Assembly (NCBI GenBank): GCA_947243845.1
Contig: CAMXIF010000001.1
Coordinates: forward strand, 62,001 to 126,000
DNA: 64,000 nt
DNA from: an uncultured bacterium
GTDB taxonomy: Bacteria > Bacillota > Clostridia > Lachnospirales > Lachnospiraceae
Reading direction: 5' to 3'
The notes under the pieces are model-generated. The model did no database searches and was not told the DNA's origin. It saw nothing but the letters and a program-made list of their open reading frames with translations. Positions within the stretch are counted from its first letter, which is position 1, and each line of letters starts with the position of its first letter. Made by a program: the position numbers and the translations under genes. Of the stretch, positions 24,519 to 35,533 are shown piece by piece.

Positions 24519-26471
24519 ATGGCGAAGATAAACATATTGGATCATCAGACGATTGATAAGATTGCTGCGGGCGAGGTGGTGGAACGTCCGTCCAGTGTCG
24601 TGAAAGAGCTGGTGGAGAATGCCATTGACGCGGGAGCAGATGCTGTTACTGTGGAGATCAAGGACGGCGGCACCACTTTGATCCGCGTCACCGACAATGG
24701 AGGAGGCATCGAGAAATCCCAGGTGGGCAACGCCTTTTTGCGCCATGCCACCAGTAAGATTACCTCAGCAGATGATTTGACCAAACTGGTCAGTCTTGGA
24801 TTTCGTGGTGAGGCATTGGCCAGTATCGCGGCAGTAGCCCAGGTGGAGATGATCACCAAAATTCCGGAAGAATTGACGGGGATTCGTTATGTGATCGAGG
24901 GCGGTATGGAGAAGGACAAGGAAGAAGTAGGCGCACCGCAGGGGACGACCATTATTGTGCGTAATCTGTTTTACAATACGCCGCCCCGCAAGAAATTCTT
25001 AAAACAGCCCCAGACGGAAGGATCTTATGTGGCAGACCTGATGGAACATCTGGCCATGTCGAATCCCAAGGTCTCTTTTAAATTTCTTATGAACGGGCAG
25101 ACGAAATTTTACACAACAGGGAGTGATGATCTTCGGGAGATTGTCTATCGTATTTATGGTAAGGAGATATCCGCAGAACTTCTGGATTTTCAATGTGATC
25201 TGGAGGGGATGCGGGTTACCGGGCTTTTGGGAAAGCCAGTGATCAATCGATCAAACCGATCCTATGAGATTTTCTATATCAATGGCAGATATATCAGAAG
25301 TACACTGATCAGCAAGGCGGTGGAAGAAGGTTATCGGGAATATCTGATGCAGCATAAGTTTCCCTTCTGCATCCTGCATTTTCAGGTGGATACGGAGAAA
25401 GTGGACGTCAATGTACATCCTTCTAAGATGGAGGTACGGATTGCAGACGGACCGATATTTTATGAGGATGTAAAGGAAGCCATCCATGAGGCATTGCATG
25501 AGGTGGAGATGATTCCGGAAGTGTCGCTCTCCGAAGAGAAAAGGAAAGATAAGAGTGGGAATGCGGGGAGCAGGAAGGGGCAGAGAGAGTCGGCCCCGGA
25601 GCCATTTGAGCGAAACCGTATTGCGCAGAGTCAGGTACTTTCTGAAAAATCCCCGGCTATCCAGGCCATTTACCAGAAGAATGGACAGGCCATCCGGGAT
25701 CAGCTTCTGCGGCAGGCCTCTGTCTACAGTGCGAAGCCGGTTCCCCCAAAGGAGGGGCAGACGCAGGAGAATACCAAAACGCAGGAGAATTCACGACCTC
25801 AGGAATCTGCTAGGACGCAAGACGAAATAGCGGGACAAGGAATGGAGCAGATGGCGCTTTTTGATGACAGGCTTCTGTCTGCCAGAGCGAAGGAGCATTA
25901 TGAGATTATCGGCCAGTTATTTGAGACCTATTGGCTGATTGCTTACCAGGATAAACTTCTGATCGTAGACCAGCATGCCGCCCATGAAAAGGTAAAGTAT
26001 GAGCGGCTGATGAAACGGTTTCGGGAAAAGAATGTGGTTTCCCAGTCACTCAATCCGCCCATCGTGGTGACGTTTAATAATCGGGAAATGGAATGTTATC
26101 GGAATCACGCAGATGATTTTGCGAGTCTGGGATTTGTAATAGAGGAATTCGGCACAAATGATTATGCCATTCGCGGCGTTCCCATGGATTTGTATGGTTA
26201 TGCGGAGGGTGAATTTTTCTATGAAGTGCTGGATGAACTAGTGGACGAAACAGTAACAGGCACACCGGAGAGTATCCGCATCCGTATCGCGACCATGGCT
26301 TGTAAAGCCGCAGTAAAAGGAAATATGCGTTTAAACCGCCGGGAAATGGAAGAATTGATCGATGAACTGCTGACGCTGGACAATCCGTATCATTGCCCGC
26401 ACGGCAGACCCACAATTATTTCCATGAGCAGGCAGGAGATTGAAAAGAAGTTTAAGAGGATTGTAAACTGA
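24519..26471 (+). CDS. mutL: DNA mismatch repair protein MutL
   Basis: 'INILDHQTIDKIAAGEVVERPSSVVKELVENAIDAG', 'CPHGRPT'. Confidence 0.97.
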   Translation: MAKINILDHQTIDKIAAGEVVERPSSVVKELVENAIDAGADAVTVEIKDGGTTLIRVTDNGGGIEKSQVGNAFLRHATSKITSADDLTKLVSLGFRGEALASIAAVAQVEMITKIPEELTGIRYVIEGGMEKDKEEVGAPQGTTIIVRNLFYNTPPRKKFLKQPQTEGSYVADLMEHLAMSNPKVSFKFLMNGQTKFYTTGSDDLREIVYRIYGKEISAELLDFQCDLEGMRVTGLLGKPVINRSNRSYEIFYINGRYIRSTLISKAVEEGYREYLMQHKFPFCILHFQVDTEKVDVNVHPSKMEVRIADGPIFYEDVKEAIHEALHEVEMIPEVSLSEEKRKDKSGNAGSRKGQRESAPEPFERNRIAQSQVLSEKSPAIQAIYQKNGQAIRDQLLRQASVYSAKPVPPKEGQTQENTKTQENSRPQESARTQDEIAGQGMEQMALFDDRLLSARAKEHYEIIGQLFETYWLIAYQDKLLIVDQHAAHEKVKYERLMKRFREKNVVSQSLNPPIVVTFNNREMECYRNHADDFASLGFVIEEFGTNDYAIRGVPMDLYGYAEGEFFYEVLDELVDETVTGTPESIRIRIATMACKAAVKGNMRLNRREMEELIDELLTLDNPYHCPHGRPTIISMSRQEIEKKFKRIVN

Positions 26472-27433
26472 TGAAGCAGGAAGCAAAAAGACCGCTGGTC
26501 ATACTAACCGGGCCTACAGCTGTCGGTAAGTCCGCACTGGCTGTCAGTCTGGCGAAGGAAATCGGCGGGGAGATCATCTCTGCGGATTCCATGCAGGTAT
26601 ACCGCCATATGGATATTGGTTCAGCCAAGATTACGGCAGAAGAGATGGCGGGGGTTTCACACCATCTGATTGACATGCTGGACCCCACAGAGGAGTTTAA
26701 TGTGGTGGTGTTTCAGCGCATGGCCACAGAGGCGATGAAACAGATATATGACAGAGGCCATATTCCCATTCTGGCAGGCGGCACAGGATTTTATATCCAG
26801 GCGGTCTTATATGATATAGATTTTACGGAAAATGACGAGGATACTGCGCTTAGAGCTGCGTTGGAGGCGGAAGCGGCAAGGAATGGGCCGGCGGTGTTGT
26901 ATGAGCGGCTTCGGACAATAGATCCGGCTTCCTGTGAAATCATTCATGCAAATAATATAAAACGCGTTATACGTGCCATAGAATTTTACGAGAAGACTGG
27001 GAAGCCAATTTCAGAACACAACAGAGAGCAAAAAGAACGGGTGTCATTTTATAATTCGGCCTACTTTGTCCTACAGGATGACAGAGACAGGTTATATCAG
27101 AAGATTGAAGAGCGGGTAGAATTGATGTTGTCCCAGGGACTGGTGGAAGAAGTTCGCGTTCTGAGGGAAATGGGATGTACCAGAGATATGGTATCCATGC
27201 AGGGGCTGGGATATAAGGAGATTCTTGCTTATCTTGAGGGTGAGATAACCATGGAAGAGGCTGTTTATCGGATTAAACGGGACACCAGGCATTTTGCCAA
27301 GCGGCAGATGACCTGGTTTCGGAGAGAAAAAGAGGTTCTGTGGATTGATAAAAGGGATTTTGACTATAATAGTCAATTGATTCTGGAATACATGCAGGAA
27401 ATCCTGCGCAAAAAGGGCATTATCCTGCATTAA
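26471..27433 (+). CDS. miaA: tRNA dimethylallyltransferase
   Basis: 'LTGPTAVGKSALAVSLA', 'ISADSMQVYRHMDIGSAK'. Confidence 0.97.
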   Translation: MKQEAKRPLVILTGPTAVGKSALAVSLAKEIGGEIISADSMQVYRHMDIGSAKITAEEMAGVSHHLIDMLDPTEEFNVVVFQRMATEAMKQIYDRGHIPILAGGTGFYIQAVLYDIDFTENDEDTALRAALEAEAARNGPAVLYERLRTIDPASCEIIHANNIKRVIRAIEFYEKTGKPISEHNREQKERVSFYNSAYFVLQDDRDRLYQKIEERVELMLSQGLVEEVRVLREMGCTRDMVSMQGLGYKEILAYLEGEITMEEAVYRIKRDTRHFAKRQMTWFRREKEVLWIDKRDFDYNSQLILEYMQEILRKKGIILH

Positions 27434-27763
27434 TAAACGAAAGACAGATAATTTGAAAATATATAGTACAGGAAATATGCAGAGACAAATGAAGACAGAT
27501 AAAGATTTAGGCATATCTTGAGAGAAACAGGGATAAATGCAGATAAAATGTCGAATTATGGAATGTTATGGTACAACAGGATTATTCCTGCCAATCCAAA
27601 ATAATCTGTTTGTAGATTTAATATAATTGAAAATATATAAAAGCATCAAGATGGAGCGTACCGATATTTCGATAGCGCATATGGCACATATATGCAGGAA
27701 ATCGGTCGAAAAGCAGGACTGTTTTTGGTGTGCAGAATAAAATAACAGGAGGTATGATAATAA

Positions 27764-29065
27764 ATGATCAACCTGAGAGAACAATATGGCCAGTTTGGCA
27801 TTTCAGAGACGGTCTATCAATTTGGTAAAGAGATTCTTGATTCTTTACAGGAAAGATTTACACAGATTGATCTGGTTGCCGAGTACAATCAGCTAAAGGT
27901 TATCCGAGCCATGCAGACGGCAAACGTCAGCGAGGCGTGTCTTCTTGGCACCACGGGGTATGGTTACAATGACTTGGGACGAGATACATTGGAAAAGGTT
28001 TATGCTGCGGTTTTTCAGACGGAAGATGCCCTGGTGCGCCCACAGATTACCTGTGGCACTCATGCACTGGCCCTGGCGCTGATGAGCAATTTACGGCCTG
28101 GCGATGAACTGTTATCTCCAGTGGGAAAACCTTATGATACGCTGGAAGAGGTTATTGGTATTCGGCCGTCCAAAGGTTCCTTGCGGGAGTATGGTATATC
28201 CTACAGACAGGTAGAACTTTTACCGGACGGTGGATTTGATTATGAAGGAATCAGGACCGCTTTAAACGAAAAGACAAAACTTGTGACCATTCAGCGATCC
28301 AAAGGGTATCAGACACGTCCCACACTGTCTGTGGCGCAGATTGGGGAGCTGATTTCCTTTATCAAGGGCATCAGACCGGAAGTTATCTGCATGGTGGATA
28401 ACTGCTACGGAGAATTTGTGGAGACCATAGAACCTTCGCAGATGGGCGCTGATATGGTGGTGGGTTCCCTGATCAAGAATCCAGGCGGTGGACTGGCGCC
28501 TATCGGCGGTTATATTGCGGGCAGAAAGGACTGTGTGGAAAATGCGGCTTATCGCCTGACATCTCCGGGACTGGGCAAGGAAGTTGGGGCTTCGCTCGGG
28601 GTGCTGCCTTCCCTTTATCAGGGATTATTTCTTGCACCTACGGTGACGGCAAGTGCCTTAAAAGGTGCCATTTTTGCAGCTAATGTCTATGAAAAAATTG
28701 GTTTTTCGGTGGTGCCGGATGCCTCTCAGAGCCGGCATGATATTATTCAGGCAGTTACTTTCGGTTCTCCGGAAGGCGTGATCGCATTTTGTGAAGGCAT
28801 TCAGGCTGCTGCTTCTGTGGACAGTTTTGTGACACCGGAACCCTGGGATATGCCGGGCTACGACTCTCAGGTCATTATGGCGGCAGGCGCCTTTGTCTCC
28901 GGCTCTTCCATAGAACTCAGCGCTGACGGACCGATCGCGCCGCCTTATGCGGTCTATTTTCAGGGAGGACTTACATTTCCCCATGCGAAGCTTGGCATTT
29001 TGATGACATTGCAGCGCCTGAGAGATAAGGGTGTGGTAACATCAGATTTTAAGCGGCAGGTGTAA
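27764..29065 (+). CDS. Methionine gamma-lyase family PLP protein (aluminum resistance-like)
   Basis: 'GYGYNDLGRDTLEKVYA', 'SLIKNPGGGLAPIGGYIAGR'. Confidence 0.85.
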   Translation: MINLREQYGQFGISETVYQFGKEILDSLQERFTQIDLVAEYNQLKVIRAMQTANVSEACLLGTTGYGYNDLGRDTLEKVYAAVFQTEDALVRPQITCGTHALALALMSNLRPGDELLSPVGKPYDTLEEVIGIRPSKGSLREYGISYRQVELLPDGGFDYEGIRTALNEKTKLVTIQRSKGYQTRPTLSVAQIGELISFIKGIRPEVICMVDNCYGEFVETIEPSQMGADMVVGSLIKNPGGGLAPIGGYIAGRKDCVENAAYRLTSPGLGKEVGASLGVLPSLYQGLFLAPTVTASALKGAIFAANVYEKIGFSVVPDASQSRHDIIQAVTFGSPEGVIAFCEGIQAAASVDSFVTPEPWDMPGYDSQVIMAAGAFVSGSSIELSADGPIAPPYAVYFQGGLTFPHAKLGILMTLQRLRDKGVVTSDFKRQV

Positions 29066-29163
29066 GATTCTTTCATAAACTTTGTGGAAATTTACCATTT
29101 TTTGTATACATCAAATACCGGTTGTGATAAAATGGGCGTTGGAGAAAGGAGAGAATTATTTTT

Positions 29164-29400
29164 ATGCATAAAAATAATTGGGCTTGTTTTCTGCTGGTAC
29201 TGGCAGGGATTGTAGTCGGCGGTTTTATCGGCAGTCTGTTTCCCGACACTTTTTTAAATTACGGACAGTCTTTTGGATTATCTGAGCCGATGATTTTAAA
29301 TCTGGGGATTTTGGCGATCACTTTTGGCCTTTCCATCAAGATTACCATTGCCAGCATCATTGGGATTGCGATTGCGGTCGTGATCTACCGCCTGATGTAA
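29164..29400 (+). CDS. Small membrane protein (DUF4321-like)
   Basis: 78 aa, two TM, 'GIVVGGFIGSLF', upstream of radC. Confidence 0.65.
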   Translation: MHKNNWACFLLVLAGIVVGGFIGSLFPDTFLNYGQSFGLSEPMILNLGILAITFGLSIKITIASIIGIAIAVVIYRLM

Positions 29401-29456
29401 ACAGGAGGACTTGCTCCCGAAAGTAAGGAGAGAAGCGCTGTCGGGAAAGAGGCTGA

Positions 29457-30179
29457 ATGAAAACACTAAAGTGTGAGAACAATGAGTATTACAGGTTGCA
29501 GAATCTTCCATATGAAAAATTTGTCACATATGGAGGTAAGTCCCTGACGGATGCGGAACTTCTGGCGATTATCCTGCGGACGGGGACGAAAGGCGTGAGC
29601 GCCGGACAGCTGGGAGAGCGGGTGCTTTCTGAGACCAGCAGGAACGGAAACGGACTTTTAGGGCTGCATCAGATTTCCCTGCATGATCTCATGCAGATCG
29701 AAGGGATTGGCGAGGTGAAGGCGGTCAAACTGAAAGCCATTGCCGAGATCTCCACGCGGATTGCGCAGGCAAAGGCGAGAAAGACACTATGTTACCATAA
29801 TCCATACTCCATAGCAGAGTTCTATATGGAGCGGTTCCGGCATCAGAATGTGGAATATATCCTGCTTATTATGTTTGATTCCGGAATGCATGTCATCGGG
29901 GAACATATTTTGTCCAAGGGGACTGTGAATGCCTCTCTGTTATCGCCGCGGGAAGTCTTTATCCAGGCTTTTAAGGAGCAGGCAGCCGGAATCATGATTC
30001 TGCATAACCATCCGGGTGGTAATCCGGTGCCGAGTGACAATGATCTGCAGATTACGGAGCGGATCAATGAGGCGGGCGCGCTGATGGATATACCGCTGAT
30101 AGATCATATTATCCTGGGGGATAACAGCTATTTCAGCTTTAAAGAGAGCGGTCTTTTGACGTTGGAGTCGGGAGTTTAA
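29457..30179 (+). CDS. radC: RadC family JAB-domain protein
   Basis: 'HNHPGGNPVPSDND'. Confidence 0.93.
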   Translation: MKTLKCENNEYYRLQNLPYEKFVTYGGKSLTDAELLAIILRTGTKGVSAGQLGERVLSETSRNGNGLLGLHQISLHDLMQIEGIGEVKAVKLKAIAEISTRIAQAKARKTLCYHNPYSIAEFYMERFRHQNVEYILLIMFDSGMHVIGEHILSKGTVNASLLSPREVFIQAFKEQAAGIMILHNHPGGNPVPSDNDLQITERINEAGALMDIPLIDHIILGDNSYFSFKESGLLTLESGV

Positions 30180-30212
30180 AATGCTACAATAGAAAGAAAG
30201 GGGTAAATTACC

Positions 30213-31223
30213 TTGGCAAATAATGCGTTTGGAATTGATCTGGGTACCAGTAATATCAAAATATATAATCGTGCGGATGATGATGTTTTCGTGGAGAAAA
30301 ATATGATCGCCATCGAGAATAAGAAGACGCTGTTCGCTTATGGAGACGCCGCTTTTGAGATGTATGAGAAAGCGCCCAGTAATATTAACATCACATATCC
30401 GCTGAGCAATGGCGTGATAGCGGATATCCAGAATATGGAAACGCTGATCAAATATTTCCTGAGTGATATGATGAAGAACAATGTACGCCCGGCGGACTAT
30501 TATATTGCCGTTCCCTGGGATGTGACGGAGGTGGAGAAGCGCGCCTTTAAGGATCTGATCAAGGAATCTAATGTGAAAGCCAAAAAGGTTATGATGGTAG
30601 ATAAGGCTGTGGCGGACGGTCTCGGACTTGGGATTGATGTCAAGAATTCTCAGGGGGTTCTGGTGGTCAATGTAGGCTTTGATACCACGGAGATTTCCAT
30701 CCTTTCTCTGGGCGGTATTGTCTTAAGCCGGCTGATCAAGGTGGGCGGCCGTAAGTTTGATGAGGCGATCAAAGCGGCGGTGCGCCGGGAATACAGTCTG
30801 ATTATCGGCGGCAAGACTGCGGAAGTGGTGAAGACTTCGCTGTTAGATTTAGAAGACCAGCGGGTGGGCGCCATTGTTTATGGACGCGATATTGTTACCG
30901 GACTGCCGGTGGAACGCGAGATTCCCACAGCTCTGGTTGACGAATGTCTGGTTGAACATTTTAATACGATCATTGATAATATTAAGGTGATTTTGGAACG
31001 TACGCCCCCGGAATTGGCAGCGGATATCTATCGTCATGGTATTTATCTGACCGGCGGGGCATCTCAGGTCAGCAAACTGGCGCAGCTTATGAGCAAGGGA
31101 ACAGGGCTTCAGGTAAATGTTTCTGAAAATCCTGTGACCAGTGTAGCGCTTGGGCTTGCAACGATTATCAAAGAGGATAATTATAAATCGGTAGCGTATG
31201 CAATAGAAGGAATGAGTAAATGA
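30213..31223 (+). CDS. mreB: Rod shape-determining protein MreB-like actin
   Basis: 'FGIDLGTSNIKIYN', 'YLTGGASQVSKLAQLM'; followed by mreC-mreD. Confidence 0.88.
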   Translation: MANNAFGIDLGTSNIKIYNRADDDVFVEKNMIAIENKKTLFAYGDAAFEMYEKAPSNINITYPLSNGVIADIQNMETLIKYFLSDMMKNNVRPADYYIAVPWDVTEVEKRAFKDLIKESNVKAKKVMMVDKAVADGLGLGIDVKNSQGVLVVNVGFDTTEISILSLGGIVLSRLIKVGGRKFDEAIKAAVRREYSLIIGGKTAEVVKTSLLDLEDQRVGAIVYGRDIVTGLPVEREIPTALVDECLVEHFNTIIDNIKVILERTPPELAADIYRHGIYLTGGASQVSKLAQLMSKGTGLQVNVSENPVTSVALGLATIIKEDNYKSVAYAIEGMSK

Positions 31224-32092
31224 GTCCAATCGTCAAGAAAAAAGGAGAAAAATTTACATTACCAAGTAAATATCTCCTTTTTATTTTAACAATCCTCTGC
31301 ACCGGCATGGTGCTGCTTACATTTAATACCACTGTGTTCAGCGGGCCGCTTAGTGCGGTGGCAGGATATACGGTGGTGCCCTTTGAGGAGGGAATCAGTG
31401 CGGTGGGAAGCTGGCTTTCAGGACGGTCTGATGAGCTGGCCAGTATCCGGGATCTGATCACGGAAAATGAGATTTTAAAAAGCAAGCTGGATGAGTTGAC
31501 CATCGAAAATACAAGATTACAGCAAGATCGCTATGAACTGACGAATCTGCGGCAGCTCTATAATCTGGATAATCAGTATGATGAATATAAAAAGACAGGC
31601 GCCCGTATCATAGCCAAAGATTCCGGTAATTGGTTTTATTCCTTTGTGATCAATAAGGGCGCGAAGGATGGAGTCGCTGTGGATATGAATGTGATGGCAG
31701 GAAGCGGCCTGGTGGGACGTGTGGTGTCTGTGGGGCCTAACTGGGCCAAGGTGAAATCCATCATCGCTGATGATTCCAATGTCAGCGCCATGGTGCTTTC
31801 CAGTTCTGATAATCTGGTTGTTTCCGGCAATCTGAAACTTTATAACTCCGGCGTTATTGAATTTGGACAGCTGATCGATAGCGATAATGTGGTGGTGGAG
31901 GGTGATAAAGTAGTCACATCCAATATCAGTGACAAGTTCCTGCCAGGAATACTGATCGGTTACATCAACACCATCAATCCGGATTCCAATAACCTCACCA
32001 AGTCCGGATATATCACGCCGGCGGTGGACTTTGAACATCTGGAAGAAGTGTTAGTCATTATGGAATTAAAACAGACCGTGACAGAAGAATAG
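31220..32092 (+). CDS. mreC: Rod shape-determining protein MreC
   Basis: N-terminal TM, coiled coil, 'MNVMAGSGLVGRVVSVGPNWAKV'. Confidence 0.92.
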   Translation: MSPIVKKKGEKFTLPSKYLLFILTILCTGMVLLTFNTTVFSGPLSAVAGYTVVPFEEGISAVGSWLSGRSDELASIRDLITENEILKSKLDELTIENTRLQQDRYELTNLRQLYNLDNQYDEYKKTGARIIAKDSGNWFYSFVINKGAKDGVAVDMNVMAGSGLVGRVVSVGPNWAKVKSIIADDSNVSAMVLSSSDNLVVSGNLKLYNSGVIEFGQLIDSDNVVVEGDKVVTSNISDKFLPGILIGYINTINPDSNNLTKSGYITPAVDFEHLEEVLVIMELKQTVTEE

Positions 32093-32127
32093 AAGTTTGT
32101 GAGGAAGAGAGGATTGGGAGGAAGGGT

Positions 32128-32646
32128 ATGAAGCGCGGTATTATCACGGCGATTCTTATTTTAATATGTTTTCTGCTGCAGTGTACTGTGTTCCGGTTTC
32201 TGGCCTTTGGCGGTATCGTGCCGAATCTGCTGATCGTACTGACGGCTTCTTTCGGATTTATGCGTGGAGAGAAGACCGGGCTTGTGATTGGATTTGTTTG
32301 TGGGATACTAGTGGATATCTTTTTTGCCAGCGTCATTGGCTATTATGCGCTGTTATATATGTATATCGGATATATGAACGGTAAATTTTCAGCCATTTTT
32401 TATCCGCAGGATATTAAACTTCCGGTGGCGCTGATTTTGTGCAGTGATTTTGTTTATGGCATTATTTGTTATGTGATTCTGTTTCTTCTGCGGGGAAGAT
32501 TTGATTTTGTATATTATCTTCGGCATATTATTTTACCGGAGATTGTGTATACAATCGTGGTCACCCTGCTTTTGTATCCGCTCATCCTCTGGATCAATAC
32601 CAGACTTGAGCGTGGTGAACTGAGGAGTGGAAAAAAGTTTGTTTGA
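32128..32646 (+). CDS. mreD: Rod shape-determining protein MreD
   Basis: Polytopic protein between mreC and mrdA; 'VPNLLIVLTASFGFMRGEKTG'. Confidence 0.85.
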   Translation: MKRGIITAILILICFLLQCTVFRFLAFGGIVPNLLIVLTASFGFMRGEKTGLVIGFVCGILVDIFFASVIGYYALLYMYIGYMNGKFSAIFYPQDIKLPVALILCSDFVYGIICYVILFLLRGRFDFVYYLRHIILPEIVYTIVVTLLLYPLILWINTRLERGELRSGKKFV

Positions 32647-35515
32647 GGAACTCTTAGCGCATTTTAAAGAAAATTTCATGAATATGGTCACTTCCAGACT
32701 GATCGTGCTGGTCTTAGTGCTGTTTGGCATGGGCGGTTATCTGATTTATACGATTTTTCAGCTGCAGATCGTTAATGGAGAGGATTACTATAATAACTTT
32801 CAGTTAAAAATCACCAAAGACCGCACGCTGCCGGCTACCAGAGGCAATATCTTAGACCGGGACGGCAATCTATTAGCTTATAATGAACTGGCATATTCCG
32901 TTACCATAGAGGACGTGTATGAGTCTGGCCGCAAAAAGAACGCCAGGCTCAATGATACGATCTGCCGTCTGATTCATATGATAGAGGAAAACGGCGACAA
33001 GGTAATCAGTGATTTTCATATCGAAATCGGCAAGAACGGTAATTATGAATACAATGTAGAAGGCACACAGCTTCTTCGGTTTCTTGCGGATATCTATGGC
33101 TATGCATCTATTGATGATCTGAAGGAAAAGGAAAAGACAGCAACTCCCGATGACGTGGTCGAATATCTGTGCAGTACATCCCGTTATGGAATCGGGGATT
33201 ATACTGATGATGAGGATTCTTCCAGTTTTGTAGAGGGGCTTGGCTTTACCAGGGATGAGGTATTAAAGATCATTACCATCCGCTATGCCATGAGTGCCAA
33301 CAGCTACCAGAAGTATATTGCGACCACGGTGGCGAATAATGTCTCGGAGAAGACGGTAGCGGTGGTGATGGAAAATGCAGATACTCTGGACGGTGTTTCC
33401 GTTGCGGAAGGTACCATCCGCAAATACAATGACAGTATTTATTTTGCCCAGGTTATTGGTTATACGGGGCGGGTAGATCAGGAAGGACTCCTGGAACTAC
33501 AGGAGCAGGACGAGACCTATGATATCAATGACACTGTAGGTAAATCCGGTATCGAGGCTTCCATGGAGATGGAACTGCAGGGCAGGAAGGGATCCGAGAT
33601 TGTCTATGTGGACAACCTGGGCAAGGTGATTGAGACCAGTGACAGGATTGAGCCAATGGCGGGTAATGATGTCACACTGACACTGGATACAGAACTGCAG
33701 AAGGCTTGTTATCACATTTTGGAATCGAAGCTTGCAGGTATCCTGCTTAACAAAATAGAGAATATCAAAGAGTATACGCCCCCTGAAGGCGGGAGCGGAG
33801 GCAATATACCGATTCCCATATACGATGTTTATTTTGCCTGTATCAATAATAATGTGATTGACACCGCACATTTTGCCTCTGAATATGCCGGAGAGACAGA
33901 GCAGGCGGTACGGCAGGCATATCTGGACAAAAAGTCCCGGGTGTTTGCGACTCTCAGGGAGGAATTGGAAGAGGTATGTACACCATATGTGGATCTTACC
34001 ACGGAATATCAGGTTTACGAAAGCTATATTGCAGCCTTGCTTTATGACAATGATATTATCATGGAATCAGTGGTGGACAAAAATGATCCCACATACATTG
34101 CCTGGACAAAAGATGAAGTCATCAGTTTGAATGAGTACTTAAATTATGCCATAGCCCAGAACTGGATTAATGTGTCAAGACTAGAGATCGGTTCCCAGTA
34201 TTCTGATTCTGTGGAGATTTATAATAAGATTCTTGAATATATTTTTGAAAAGATAGACACGGATATCGATTTTGATAAAAAAATCTACCGTTATATGATC
34301 AATGCGGATGAACTGACAGGCAGGCAGATTTGCATGCTTCTTTTGGAGCAGAATATTGTAGAGCCTTCCGAGGAAGAGGTTGCCCAGTTTACGGCAGGAA
34401 GTATGACGCCTTATGTTTTTATTCGTAATCGCATCGAAAATCTGGATATCACACCGTCACAGCTTGCATTGGATCCTTATTCCGGTTCTATTGTTGTTAC
34501 TGATGTAAATTCAGGAGATGTACTGGCGCTTGCCACCTATCCGAGTTATGATAATAATAAGATGGCTAATGGTGTGGATGCGGCATATTTTGCGAGTTTA
34601 AGAAATGATCTGTCCTATCCACTCATAAATTATGCGACCCAGCAACGAACGGCTCCGGGATCCACCTTTAAACCGGTGGCGGCTACGGCCGGCCTCTTAG
34701 AAGGTGTTATTTCCACTTCTGACACCATTACCTGCATGGGATTGTATGATAAGATTGCACAGCCGCCCAGATGCTGGATTTATCCTGGAGCACATGGCTC
34801 CTTAAATGTGACTGGTGGGATTCAGCATTCCTGTAACTGGTTCTTTTATGAGGTGGGATATCGTCTGGGAACTGTGGGCGATACCTACAATGATAATGTA
34901 GGATTGAATAGACTTTCCAAGTATGCGGATCTGTACGGATTATCGGATCTTTCCGGGGTCGAGATTGAAGAATATGCACCGGAGGTTTCCAATCTTGATG
35001 CCGTCCGTTCAGCTATCGGGCATGGAACCAATAACTATACCACAGCAGGGCTCGCGCGATATGTTACAACTATCGCCAATAGTGGAACATGTTATAATTT
35101 AACATTAGTAGACAAGATAGAGAACCATAACAGCGGGGCAGTTGCAGTGCATGAAGCCGAGATCAGGAACCAGATTGATATGGATCCGGCTTACTGGAAT
35201 GCTATTCATACCGGTATGCGCCGGGTGGTGGAAGGAAAGAGATACTTTGCAGATCTTGATGTGAATGTGGCAGGTAAGACAGGTACGGCACAGGAGAACA
35301 GAAACCGTCCGAACCATGCGTTGTTCATCAGTTATGCACCTTACGAGGAGCCTGAGATAGCCGTGGCGGTTCGTGTGGCCAATGGTTATTCTTCTGATTA
35401 TGCCGCACAGATTGCCAAAGATGTGTATGAGTATTATTATGGACTTAAAGAGGAAAGTGAGATCATTACCGGTACAGCCGGTACGCTGGTCGGCGGTGAA
35501 ATAGGCGCAGACTGA
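32627..35515 (+). CDS. mrdA: Penicillin-binding protein 2 (with large insertion)
   Basis: 'RGNILDRDGNLLAYN', 'APGSTFKP' SxxK, 'AGKTGTAQ' KTG. Confidence 0.92.
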   Translation: MEKSLFEELLAHFKENFMNMVTSRLIVLVLVLFGMGGYLIYTIFQLQIVNGEDYYNNFQLKITKDRTLPATRGNILDRDGNLLAYNELAYSVTIEDVYESGRKKNARLNDTICRLIHMIEENGDKVISDFHIEIGKNGNYEYNVEGTQLLRFLADIYGYASIDDLKEKEKTATPDDVVEYLCSTSRYGIGDYTDDEDSSSFVEGLGFTRDEVLKIITIRYAMSANSYQKYIATTVANNVSEKTVAVVMENADTLDGVSVAEGTIRKYNDSIYFAQVIGYTGRVDQEGLLELQEQDETYDINDTVGKSGIEASMEMELQGRKGSEIVYVDNLGKVIETSDRIEPMAGNDVTLTLDTELQKACYHILESKLAGILLNKIENIKEYTPPEGGSGGNIPIPIYDVYFACINNNVIDTAHFASEYAGETEQAVRQAYLDKKSRVFATLREELEEVCTPYVDLTTEYQVYESYIAALLYDNDIIMESVVDKNDPTYIAWTKDEVISLNEYLNYAIAQNWINVSRLEIGSQYSDSVEIYNKILEYIFEKIDTDIDFDKKIYRYMINADELTGRQICMLLLEQNIVEPSEEEVAQFTAGSMTPYVFIRNRIENLDITPSQLALDPYSGSIVVTDVNSGDVLALATYPSYDNNKMANGVDAAYFASLRNDLSYPLINYATQQRTAPGSTFKPVAATAGLLEGVISTSDTITCMGLYDKIAQPPRCWIYPGAHGSLNVTGGIQHSCNWFFYEVGYRLGTVGDTYNDNVGLNRLSKYADLYGLSDLSGVEIEEYAPEVSNLDAVRSAIGHGTNNYTTAGLARYVTTIANSGTCYNLTLVDKIENHNSGAVAVHEAEIRNQIDMDPAYWNAIHTGMRRVVEGKRYFADLDVNVAGKTGTAQENRNRPNHALFISYAPYEEPEIAVAVRVANGYSSDYAAQIAKDVYEYYYGLKEESEIITGTAGTLVGGEIGAD

Positions 35516-35533
35516 TTGATTGAGGTGTTGAGT

